Source: Secundilactobacillus folii (GTDB lineage: Bacteria; Bacillota; Bacilli; Lactobacillales; Lactobacillaceae). Taken from it: a DNA stretch of 64,000 nt. Shown piece after piece: positions 43,358 to 50,828 of the stretch. The stretch covers positions 1 to 64,000 of the forward strand of contig NZ_WNJO01000010.1 in NCBI RefSeq assembly GCF_009720675.1, written 5' to 3'. The translations under genes and the position numbers were made by a program. The notes beneath the pieces are model-generated. The model saw only the letters and a program-made list of their open reading frames with translations, did no database searches and was not told the DNA's origin. Each line of letters begins with the position of its first letter. Position 1 is the first letter of the stretch.

Positions 43358-43588
43358 ATGGATACAAGCATAAAAAACAAAGTTATTGGGGCTTTTGCAG
43401 AGACAACAGGGAAATCAGCCTCAGAGCTGTCTATGAAAACTCGTATTGAAGAGGACCTAGAATTAAAGTCGATTAACATGTTTACTTTGGCCGCAATGCT
43501 TGAAGGCAGCTTAGGATCAGCACCTGATGCAGATGAAGCTGAGAATCTTAAAACCATTGGAGACTATGTTGAATATTACAAAAAGTAG
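43358..43588 (+). CDS. Stand-alone acyl carrier protein, atypical motif
   Basis: A 76-residue acidic, helical protein with ACP layout. The expected phosphopantetheine serine is Ser38 in LELKSINMF; the usual DSL is replaced by Lys-Ser-Ile. Helix III and the ending IGDYVEYYKK are ACP-like. It lies between the Pta-like enzyme and the thiolase, and a phosphopantetheinyl transferase is encoded in the same operon, which strongly supports carrier function. It is not the fatty-acid synthesis ACP, which would sit with fab genes. AAAGAGGTC precedes ATG 43358. Confidence 0.82.
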   Translation: MDTSIKNKVIGAFAETTGKSASELSMKTRIEEDLELKSINMFTLAAMLEGSLGSAPDADEAENLKTIGDYVEYYKK

Positions 43589-43651
43589 ACTACCACTTTT
43601 GTTTAGAAGGCACCTTAAAATTTGTATTAAAAACAAGTAGGAGGAATAATC

Positions 43652-44968
43652 ATGTCAAATACTTATAACAATACTTTTCATACAAAAGTTGGGAATTATG
43701 CTCGTGACGTTTCTATTATTGGGGTGGGTAATTCTCCGTGGATGCTAACGCATAAGCACCCTGAATGGAATGGTATTACCGAACAAGAATTATTTGCTCT
43801 TTCAGCAATTTCAGCAATGGATGACGCAGGAATTACTGGGAAAGATATTGATGCTCTTGCATATAGTCAACTTTTTACCGAGACTTCACAAGTTATTAAT
43901 CCGAATGTCTTCGTTGAAGATTGGCTAGGAATGCGAGGTAAAGCCTCATGGCATACAGAATCTGCCTGCACTTCTCCAGCAATAGCCTTTGATACTGCCG
44001 TTATGGCGGTCGCGTCTGGTAAATATGATGTGGTTTTAGCTGGTGGAGTTGATATTGCTCAAAGTCGTCCAAAGCCCAATATGCCAGCGTGCTTCAGAGA
44101 ACCACAAACTGCTGATGAGCTTCATAAAATTGCTGCAACTCAATGGACTGACACAGCTTATACAAGATATAGTACCGATGAAGGCGTAGGAATGATGGAA
44201 GATTATATCCCTTATTATATGAATAAATATGGAGTAACTTCTGATCAAATCGATGATGCATTGAATGGTTTGGCTATTAGTGATAGTCGTTCCGCTGCCT
44301 TATGCCCTGACGCTATTATGGACGAATCTTATGTTCAACTTGCCAAAAAGGCTGGCTATGATGATGTGCATGAATATATGAAATCACCTCACAATCCTAA
44401 AATAGCTAACTATGTTCGGGTTAGTGGTACTACCAAGTATGCTGATGGTTCAGCTGCCGTGATAGTTTGTGCCAGCAATATAGCTCAAAAAATTTCGAAG
44501 AACACACCGATAAAGGTACTTGGTACAGGCAACTCGTTTCTGGATCATATTCATCCATTTAACTTAAATTCAATGACTAAGGAAGCAACTAGTCAGTTAT
44601 ACGAAAGAACAGGACTCTCTGGTAAGGACATTGATTTACTACTATCACCAAACTTCATGATTACTGAAGCGTTACCTGTGGTTGAACAAGTTGGATATAT
44701 TCCCGAAGGCCAGGCTTGGGAGTATTTCAAAGATGGAAGAACCGCATTTGATGGTGATAAGCCCTTTAATCCAGGGGGCGGGACTCAATGTTTCGGTCAT
44801 TGTTACGGTGCAGGTGGTTTGCTGATGATAAGCATGGCCGTTAAGCAAATGCGTGGCGAAGCTGGCGCAATTCAGGTTAAGAAAACTCCCCAAACAAGTC
44901 TCATTCGAGCGCAAGGTGGGGCACAAGGGACCATTATGATTGCACTCGGTTCTCCAGATAAATATTAA
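43652..44968 (+). CDS. SCP-x-type thiolase / condensing enzyme
   Basis: A thiolase-superfamily protein of 438 residues, of the lipid-transfer/SCP-x thiolase-like group. The nucleophile is in TESACTSPAIAFDTAVMAVASG; KYDVVLAGG follows; the C-terminal conserved block reads NPGGGTQCFGHCYGAGGLLM, where the usual GHP is GHC. It is followed immediately by a DUF35 protein, the partner commonly encoded next to such thiolases (for example PhlC-PhlB, and the archaeal acetoacetyl-CoA thiolase complex). It should catalyse carbon-carbon bond formation or cleavage of beta-keto thioesters, here possibly bound to the ACP. AGGAGG precedes ATG 43652. Confidence 0.86.
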   Translation: MSNTYNNTFHTKVGNYARDVSIIGVGNSPWMLTHKHPEWNGITEQELFALSAISAMDDAGITGKDIDALAYSQLFTETSQVINPNVFVEDWLGMRGKASWHTESACTSPAIAFDTAVMAVASGKYDVVLAGGVDIAQSRPKPNMPACFREPQTADELHKIAATQWTDTAYTRYSTDEGVGMMEDYIPYYMNKYGVTSDQIDDALNGLAISDSRSAALCPDAIMDESYVQLAKKAGYDDVHEYMKSPHNPKIANYVRVSGTTKYADGSAAVIVCASNIAQKISKNTPIKVLGTGNSFLDHIHPFNLNSMTKEATSQLYERTGLSGKDIDLLLSPNFMITEALPVVEQVGYIPEGQAWEYFKDGRTAFDGDKPFNPGGGTQCFGHCYGAGGLLMISMAVKQMRGEAGAIQVKKTPQTSLIRAQGGAQGTIMIALGSPDKY

Positions 44969-44993
44969 TTTAGTCGTCGAAAGGAGAAAAATT

Positions 44994-45395
44994 ATGAAAC
45001 CAGACTTAACTGTAAAGAGATATTACCAGTCGCTAGAAGAGGGAAAGATACTCGGAAGAAAATGTGAAGATTGTGGAAATGTTGAATGGCCACCGGTATA
45101 CAGTTGCAATAAATGTGGTGGGCATCATACTGACTGGATTGAATTGAGTGGGAAAGGTGAAGTCGTTGAATTTGTTCCAGCCATTGGTGCTCTAGTTCAA
45201 AACAAGGACTGGATGCCATATGCTGTTGGTCACGTACGTCTACAGGAAGGACCAATAGTGATGAATATCGTTGAGGGTATCTCACAAAAAAATGCAGATG
45301 AATTGCATGCTAAATTACCAATTCCAGTAAAAGCCAAAATAGTCAAGATGGCAACTGGATTTAGTCGTGTAATATTTGAAGTTGTGAGCCATTAA
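44994..45395 (+). CDS. DUF35 OB-fold/zinc-ribbon protein, thiolase partner
   Basis: A 133-residue protein of the DUF35 (OB_aCoA_assoc) family. The N-terminal rubredoxin-like zinc ribbon has CEDCG and CNKCG, followed by an OB-fold (SGKGEVVEFVPAIGA... VGHVRLQEGPIVMNIVEG). Such proteins scaffold thiolases and hold the CoA moiety; PhlB is an example. The frame is open from 44940, but AAAGGAG at 44980-44986 fixes the start at ATG 44994. Its stop overlaps an ATG of the next frame (TAATG). Confidence 0.88.
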   Translation: MKPDLTVKRYYQSLEEGKILGRKCEDCGNVEWPPVYSCNKCGGHHTDWIELSGKGEVVEFVPAIGALVQNKDWMPYAVGHVRLQEGPIVMNIVEGISQKNADELHAKLPIPVKAKIVKMATGFSRVIFEVVSH

Positions 45396-46078
45396 TGTAC
45401 CTTATTGTGAGTCGAGTTTGCCATTCGAAAGGTGGCCGCAAATTTTTGGAAATCATGACAAATTCATTACCAACCGTAAAATGCTATGTACTGAATGTAC
45501 AAAAGCTGATGATTTCTCGCCTAATGATGGCAGCAAAATACGAATCTGTTTCACCTTACTATTTAACCAAAGCTGCAAATTGTAAAAGCAAGCAAAATCA
45601 ATTATTGGAACTTGGTGTTGGTCTGTTATTAGAACGAGAATTAGGTGTCCATTCAGTTAACGACATTTATTTTGGACAACATGGAAAGCCTTATCTTGCT
45701 GATCATTCCAGAGAAATTAGTATTTCTCACGCGGGATCTTTAGCGGTACTTGCAATCGCTAATCAGGCTGTGGGAGTTGATGTTGAGCCTTTGCCAGATA
45801 AGGTGGATCGTAATAGTCGGTTGGCTCTAAAAAAAGCTTATGGTGACAATTATGATGAGCAAGCTGATATTAGTCCTCAAAGATTTGGAGAGATGTGGAC
45901 TCAACTTGAAGCTACGGTCAAATTAGATGGGCAAGGCCTATGGCTCGATTCACAATTACGTGTTGGTCAGATTAACAATGTTAGTTTACACTTCACTTCT
46001 TACAATCAGCATATGATTTGTACTGCAACGAATGAGCTGGCCAATTTCAAGTTTGACTCTATAAAATTTACCGTTTAA
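45395..46078 (+). CDS. 4'-phosphopantetheinyl transferase
   Basis: An Sfp/AcpT-superfamily enzyme that transfers phosphopantetheine from CoA to a carrier-protein serine. The motifs are FGQHGKPYL, ISISHAG, VGVDVEPL (magnesium site) and EMWTQLEATVKLDGQGL, the WxxxEAxxK element. Start is uncertain: ATG 45395 overlaps the previous stop (TAATG), while TTG 45446 and ATG 45455 follow AAAGGTGG at 45428-45435 and better fit the family N-terminus. Up to 227 residues. Being in the operon with a stand-alone ACP, it presumably activates that ACP. Confidence 0.87.
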   Translation: MYLIVSRVCHSKGGRKFLEIMTNSLPTVKCYVLNVQKLMISRLMMAAKYESVSPYYLTKAANCKSKQNQLLELGVGLLLERELGVHSVNDIYFGQHGKPYLADHSREISISHAGSLAVLAIANQAVGVDVEPLPDKVDRNSRLALKKAYGDNYDEQADISPQRFGEMWTQLEATVKLDGQGLWLDSQLRVGQINNVSLHFTSYNQHMICTATNELANFKFDSIKFTV

Positions 46079-46115
46079 CGAATTAAAAATATTTTCTAAA
46101 AGATGAGGTGTCGGA

Positions 46116-46604
46116 ATGAAGGTCACAAAATTAATGCATGTGTGTATTGTTGTACCTAATTTAGAGCGAGCTCTAAATTTCTACTGTGATGTATTAGGAT
46201 TTAGATCCGATTTTGAGACTGATAACGATAAAGCGGATGGTCGTTTGCTTGGCTTTGATGAAGATGAAATTCATTTGAAAGCTCAGCATTTGATCTCAGA
46301 AAGCACGGATCCAAGTGAGGCAACAGAAATTAATGTTGTCGAGTATACAGATCCTAAAACTTTGTTGAGTTCACAGCCTTACACGCAGCAAAATAATATT
46401 GGAATTACTCGTTTGGCTCTAGAGGTTAATGATGTCGATGAGGCATTGGATGATATCAGAAGCGTTGAAGGCGTAGAAGTGGTTTGCGAACCAAAGAATA
46501 TTCTAATCGTAGAACCTGCTGTAACTGTGACTGCTAGATGGTGCAGTTTCAAAGATCCTTTTGGAATTTTTATCACGTTATCGCAACCACCAATGACAAA
46601 ATAG
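46116..46604 (+). CDS. VOC-family (glyoxalase-like) protein 1
   Basis: A vicinal-oxygen-chelate fold protein of 162 residues with the two beta-alpha-beta-beta-beta halves. The first half starts KLMHVCIVVPNLERALNFYCDVLGF with a likely metal histidine; the second half has ITRLALEVNDVDEALDDI and ends FKDPFGIFITLSQ. Members isomerise, cleave or chelate diverse small molecules; no substrate can be deduced. It is followed after 21 bases by a second VOC gene of clearly different sequence, so the two may form a heteromer or act in sequence. Confidence 0.82.
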   Translation: MKVTKLMHVCIVVPNLERALNFYCDVLGFRSDFETDNDKADGRLLGFDEDEIHLKAQHLISESTDPSEATEINVVEYTDPKTLLSSQPYTQQNNIGITRLALEVNDVDEALDDIRSVEGVEVVCEPKNILIVEPAVTVTARWCSFKDPFGIFITLSQPPMTK

Positions 46605-46625
46605 GAGAAAGTGCAGGACTGAAAG

Positions 46626-47102
46626 ATGGATAATAACTATATTAAACGATTATTTCATGTTTGCGTTACTGTGGAAAATATCGAAGATGCTTTAAAATTT
46701 TATGTTGGTGTTCTGGGATTAAAATCAATTGGTTCATTACGAAATGAAAAAAGTAAGGGAGATGTTTTAGGACTTCCTGGTGAAGATATTGAAATCAATG
46801 CGGATCATCTTGAGGGAAGCGAAACAAAAAATGCCACGGTAATTGACTTAGTTCAATATATTAAACCAAAGCCAAACACTTCTCGTCCGCCAAAAGACCT
46901 TAACCGGTTAGGAATAACCAGAATGGCTTTTGGAGTTGATGATATTGATAGCGTTTATACCAAGTTAACTGCTCGAAATGATATCGATTTTTTATGTAAA
47001 CCAACTATGTTAAACGCACCAGGTGGTGGATGGTTAAAAGTCTGTACGTTTATTGACCCATTTGGTGTCACTCTAGAGTTAATTGAAAGTGGACAAGAAT
47101 AA
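46626..47102 (+). CDS. VOC-family (glyoxalase-like) protein 2
   Basis: A second VOC-fold protein, 158 residues. It opens KRLFHVCVTVENIEDALKFYVGVLGL and closes CTFIDPFGVTLELIE. Identity to its neighbour is moderate at the ends and low in the middle (PKPNTSRPPKDLNRLGITRM here), consistent with an old duplication. The AGGAGAAAG-CAGGAC region before ATG 46626 gives a weak ribosome site. Function is unknown; cyclase, isomerase or epimerase activity is possible. Confidence 0.82.
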   Translation: MDNNYIKRLFHVCVTVENIEDALKFYVGVLGLKSIGSLRNEKSKGDVLGLPGEDIEINADHLEGSETKNATVIDLVQYIKPKPNTSRPPKDLNRLGITRMAFGVDDIDSVYTKLTARNDIDFLCKPTMLNAPGGGWLKVCTFIDPFGVTLELIESGQE

Positions 47103-47118
47103 TAGGAGGAATATTAAT

Positions 47119-47670
47119 ATGAATCATTTAACTGTGCAGGATTTAATTGATCGTGAAGAAATACATGATGTTCTAACAAGATATTGCCGTGGACTTGATC
47201 GCATTGACGAAGATCTAATTCGAAGTGCCTTTTTCTCAGACGCACTCATTGGTTTCCCCGGGGACGTTTATCAAGGACCGGTTGATGGCTTTGTCAAGTT
47301 TCTATCTAAAGAAATGCGCGACTTTGAGCGAACCCAGCACTTCCTAGGTAATTGTTATATTGAATTGGATGGTGATGTTGCTTACGTTGAAACCTATTTG
47401 ATGGCTAATCACCGTGCGACAATGCAACATAAGTGGCATGGGAAGCATGTGACATTGTGGGGTCGATATGTTGACCGCTTTGAGAAGCGAGAAGGCGAGT
47501 GGCGAATAGCTCAACGACGCCTTTTATTAGACTTTCAACGTGATGATAATGCTGGTGGTTGGCGAGAAATTCCAAAGGAGCAACTTGGATTACGAGATCA
47601 AGAGAAGGACCCGGCTATTACCCATGAGCAATTGACAGCAGAGAAGTTGAAAATGGGTGATAATCAGTAA
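47119..47670 (+). CDS. SnoaL-like (NTF2-fold) protein
   Basis: A 183-residue NTF2-fold protein of the SnoaL-like group. The family pattern is DREEIHDVLTRYCRGLDRID near the start, AYVETYLMANHR in the middle and WGRYVDRFEKREGEWRIAQRR at the end. Relatives include polyketide cyclases, scytalone dehydratase-like enzymes and dehydrochlorinases. AGGAGG at 47104-47109 marks ATG 47119 as the start rather than earlier frame codons. It is the last gene of the operon. A cyclase or dehydratase acting on a beta-keto product fits the thiolase upstream but is inference. Confidence 0.82.
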   Translation: MNHLTVQDLIDREEIHDVLTRYCRGLDRIDEDLIRSAFFSDALIGFPGDVYQGPVDGFVKFLSKEMRDFERTQHFLGNCYIELDGDVAYVETYLMANHRATMQHKWHGKHVTLWGRYVDRFEKREGEWRIAQRRLLLDFQRDDNAGGWREIPKEQLGLRDQEKDPAITHEQLTAEKLKMGDNQ

Positions 47671-47763
47671 CTTAGATTAAAATCTCAGCAAGGTCTGTCA
47701 ACTTTGAAGTGTTATTTTTTCTAGTTTCTTTTTGAACGATATGTTAGTACAAAAGGTTAAAGA

Positions 47764-47793
47764 GGGTCAATTATTCATAAATTGACCTTTTTT
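47764..47793 (+). terminator. Terminator of the eight-gene operon
   Basis: GGTCAATT pairs with AATTGACC, followed by TTTTTT, about 95 bases after the last stop. Confidence 0.85.
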
Positions 47794-47921
47794 ATATGAA
47801 CGCAGGTTTTTAATAATTATATGGGAGATTCTATTAATTTATTTTGAAACCGCTTACTTAAATCCAGTGACGATATCATCACCTTTTGCTAGAATAGCCG
47901 GTGAAAAGGGTGGTGTTTTGA

Positions 47922-49304
47922 ATGGTACATTCGGATCCAAACAAGCAGTCTGAAGAACCTCCACAACTTAAAAAGGTAATTGGTGTATTTGGCGGTAGCA
48001 ACATTCTCATTGGTATTATGATTGGCTCAGGTATTTTCTACATTGGGTCTTATGTACTTCAAAGAGCTGGTATGTCAATGGGTCTGGCACTGTTGGCTTG
48101 GTTAATTGGTGGACTGGTTACCTTACTTGGTAGTCTTTGCTTTGCTGAGTTAGGTGCTATGAATCCGGCCACCGGTGGTATTTACGTTTATTTGTCGGAT
48201 GCATATTCACCGGTAGTTGGCTATATGTTCAATTTTCAAAGTATGGTCATTGGTGGGCCAGGCTCGATTGCAGCCATTGCGATTGCGTTGCCGATGGCGC
48301 TAAAAACATTTCTCCCCATGAATGGGCAGATGGTGAAAATATGGGCAATCGTGCTGATTGTTATTTTCACGTTAATCAACTATTTCGGCGTGGATACTGG
48401 TGAATGGGTACAAAATCTTTTTAATGTATTAAAGGTACTACCGTTGATTTTGATTATTCTCTTGGGCCTATTCTGGGGTCATTATGATCCCAATCTAACA
48501 TTAGCACCACATACAGGACACGTTAGTCCAGTCGGGTTCATTCAAATGTTGGCCTTTGCGGTGATTGCTTCACTTTGGGCTTACGAAGGGTGGACCAACT
48601 TGAACGCCGTCGCAGGAGAAATGAAGAATCCACAACGAAACCTGCCACGGGCTTTGATTTTATCAGTTGGATTTACCACGATTGTTTATGTATTATTCAA
48701 TTTAGCCATTTATCGATCATTGCCGTTTGGTCAAATTAGCAATACAATTCAACACAATCAGCTGTACTTAGGGACGGATGTAGCCCGTAGTTTTCTGGGC
48801 CAGTTTGGTACGGTACTTGTAGCTGGCGCCATGGTGTTAGCGATGATCAGTTCACTGAATGGTATGATTTTAGCTTTTGCCCGGTACTATTATGCAGCAG
48901 CGAGAGATCATTTATTGTGGAGGTCTTTCGCCCATATTAACTCAAAGTACCGAACACCTGATTTCAGTTTATTTATTCAGATGCTCATTTCAATTGGATT
49001 AGTAATGACTCGGGAATTGGATCAGTTGACTTCATTAGTGGTATTTTCTGGTGCCATTTTCAACTTATTGTCAGTTTTGGCGGTACCCGTTATGCGGCAC
49101 CGTCAGCCGAATACGCCCCGGCCTTATAAAGTATGGGCTTATCCTTGGACGGTGGTTATTGCTGCGGTTGCTTTCTTAATTATTCTTGGTAACAATTTCA
49201 TTGATGATCCAGTAACTTCAGTTTTGGGACTAGTTGTGCCAGCAATTGGTGCGATGGTTTACTGGGGCTTTCGACACCACTATAATTCGGATCAAGTGGG
49301 ATAG
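47922..49304 (+). CDS. APC-family amino acid transporter/exchanger
   Basis: A 12-helix transporter of 460 residues, of the LAT-like/SteT branch. Helix 1 has NILIGIMIGSGIFYIGSYVL, and helix 6 ASLWAYEGWTNLNAVAGEMKNPQRNLP is the typical LAT motif. SteT in B. subtilis is a serine/threonine exchanger. It lies just beyond the operon terminator and uses more balanced codons than the cluster, so it is probably separate from it, though an export role cannot be excluded. Ribosome site AAGGGTGG is about 11 bases before ATG 47922. Confidence 0.88.
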   Translation: MVHSDPNKQSEEPPQLKKVIGVFGGSNILIGIMIGSGIFYIGSYVLQRAGMSMGLALLAWLIGGLVTLLGSLCFAELGAMNPATGGIYVYLSDAYSPVVGYMFNFQSMVIGGPGSIAAIAIALPMALKTFLPMNGQMVKIWAIVLIVIFTLINYFGVDTGEWVQNLFNVLKVLPLILIILLGLFWGHYDPNLTLAPHTGHVSPVGFIQMLAFAVIASLWAYEGWTNLNAVAGEMKNPQRNLPRALILSVGFTTIVYVLFNLAIYRSLPFGQISNTIQHNQLYLGTDVARSFLGQFGTVLVAGAMVLAMISSLNGMILAFARYYYAAARDHLLWRSFAHINSKYRTPDFSLFIQMLISIGLVMTRELDQLTSLVVFSGAIFNLLSVLAVPVMRHRQPNTPRPYKVWAYPWTVVIAAVAFLIILGNNFIDDPVTSVLGLVVPAIGAMVYWGFRHHYNSDQVG

Positions 49305-49350
49305 TAGTTACTTAAATACAGATGGCTCATTAAGTATTTAAAGATACTAA

Positions 49351-49390
49351 AAAATGCCAGGAAATCAGCTCACTGACTTCTTGGCATTTT
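49351..49390 (+). terminator. Bidirectional terminator
   Basis: AAAATGCCAGGAAATCAG pairs with CTGACTTCTTGGCATTTT across four bases. It can serve the transporter and the convergent LysM gene. Confidence 0.88.
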
Positions 49391-49418
49391 AAATATACTA
49401 ATTTAATTTAGGTCTATC

Positions 49419-50075
49419 TTAGTAGCCCCAAGCACTCATACCTTGTGACTTGTACAGCGAAACTGCCGCGTTCACTTGGCTAGTAACGTCACCGCTACTG
49501 ATGTGCATGTTTTGGAACAGACCATAAGCACCACTTGAACTGTTGCGGATGCTTGAGTTCCAGCCGGATTCACGAGTGATGATGGCGTTCCAAGTTAAAG
49601 CTGAAACACCGGTCCGTGAAGCCATCTGGCTCAAAACGTAACTCTTAGTGCTGCCACCATTGTAGCTTGAAGCACCTGAGTTAGAGGTTGTCGCAGTGGT
49701 ACCAGTTGACTGGTTAGTTGAAGCAGTTGATGATTGGTTGTTGTAGTTTGTTGCTGACTGCTTGTAACCAGTAGTTGCTTGGCTGGTGGTTGCTGGCGTC
49801 GTAGTCGTGGTTGCTGATTGACTAGTAGTCGTAGAACCATCAGGAATGATCAGCTTGTCGCCAACGTAGATCATGTTGCTGTTGCTTAAGTGGTTGGCTT
49901 TTTCGATTGCGTTTACAGTCGTGTTGAACGTCTGTGAGATGTTCCATACTGAATCGCCTGACTTAACTGTGTAAGTTGTCGAAGCATTTGCGCTTGTTGC
50001 ACCGGCAAAGAAAAGGCCAACAGCGGCTGCGGATGTAGCGAGAATCGTAGTAACAAATTTTTTCAAGATATACAC
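49419..50075 (-). CDS. LysM / Apf-like cell-wall protein
   Basis: A secreted protein of 218 residues. The signal peptide ends at about SANAS. A LysM domain (about residues 33-78, YTVKSGDSVWNISQTF and IYVGDKLIIPDG) binds peptidoglycan; a Ser/Thr/Gln-rich linker follows. The C-terminal domain (MASRTGVSALTWNAIITRESGWN...GAYGLFQ, ending SAWGY) is the aggregation-promoting-factor/lysozyme-like domain, with Glu in TRESGWN as the likely catalytic residue. It resembles lactobacillar Apf proteins and LysM transglycosylases. A candidate promoter on the minus strand has TTGACT at 50188-50193. The 5' leader is long and contains inverted repeats. Confidence 0.88.
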   Translation of the reverse strand: MYILKKFVTTILATSAAAVGLFFAGATSANASTTYTVKSGDSVWNISQTFNTTVNAIEKANHLSNSNMIYVGDKLIIPDGSTTTSQSATTTTTPATTSQATTGYKQSATNYNNQSSTASTNQSTGTTATTSNSGASSYNGGSTKSYVLSQMASRTGVSALTWNAIITRESGWNSSIRNSSSGAYGLFQNMHISSGDVTSQVNAAVSLYKSQGMSAWGY

Positions 50076-50160
50076 TCCTATAATTTAAACCTGTAAGGGT
50101 CCATCAATGTGTCGATCCGTATCAATCAACACGACCGAGTTTACAGGCTGGGTGTTACCT
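50076..50160 (-). promoter_or_regulatory. Hairpin-rich 5' leader of the LysM/Apf gene
   Basis: On the minus strand CCTGTAA and TTACAGG enclose a second stem, GTGTTGA with TCGACAC, just before the ribosome site TAGGAGTG. It may stabilise the mRNA. No known riboswitch was recognised. The remaining 50200-50690 is AT-rich with no gene seen. Confidence 0.4.
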
Positions 50161-50698
50161 GGACGTATCACACAATTTAAGAACGTAAGTCAATCTGCAA
50201 CAATAAACTGAGTTTTTGTAATATTTGAAATAAACCATTTTCTTCTCAGAAAGAGGCCGTATTGTTGTCAGGACATGGGTGATTTGAGACGATTCACCAG
50301 CATATTTCCTGGTTGGATATTAAGTTTATTACTGGATTCTCGGTTTTAGAAATATGATCTTGGGTCAGAAACAGATTTTTTGACGTTGATTTCGATTGAA
50401 TTTCGTGAATTCTAGGTTGATTTTCTCGATATTTGAGAATCCTCGGGAGTATTTTCCGTTTACAAGTCATTATTTTAGGAAAATGGCTGGCAGTTGATTT
50501 GCAAATTGGAGAATTATGCTATTAAACTACTATAGTATAGAAACAATCGATGATTAACGGCCACTCAGCAGATCAAAAGGTGGTCGTCAATGGAGAAACC
50601 TGATGACCATTTCACCTAACAGCAACTATGAAAGACTAATTGTATTTTTACGTCATGATCTCACCAAATATGATTCTGGAATATTCTGAAACCGGATA

Positions 50699-50813
50699 CT
50701 ATATATTGTGGTAATATTCGGCAATTCTTTCAAATTGCACACAATATATGGTTGCAGGACCGATGTGAACACTATATCATGTAGTTTGTAGTCAGCCACC
50801 ACACAATATAGGT
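50699..50813 (+). promoter_or_regulatory. nrdD promoter with four NrdR-box-like sites
   Basis: Four related elements: CTATATATTGTG (50699-50710), CACAATATATGG (50740-50751), CTATATCATGTA (50772-50783) and CACAATATAGGT (50802-50813). Centres are 41, 32 and 30 bp apart, close to whole helical turns. They resemble the NrdR consensus acaCwATATATwGtgt; pairs spaced about three turns are usual. A likely promoter, TTGCAG (50752-50757), 17 bp, TATCAT (50775-50780), is overlapped by the third box. NrdR should repress nrdDG when dATP is abundant. Confidence 0.75.
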
Positions 50814-50828
50814 AGCTGGTAGAAAAAC

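Noticed and set aside
40259-47670. Reading the cluster as simple fatty acid beta-oxidation or butyrate synthesis
   Set aside because: No enoyl-CoA hydratase or acyl-CoA dehydrogenase is present, while an ACP, a PPTase, two VOC and a SnoaL-like protein are, which those pathways do not need.
50076-50200. A cyclic-di-AMP (ydaO type) riboswitch upstream of the LysM/Apf gene
   Set aside because: Such switches occur before wall-hydrolase genes, but I could not find their conserved core; only simple inverted repeats are visible.
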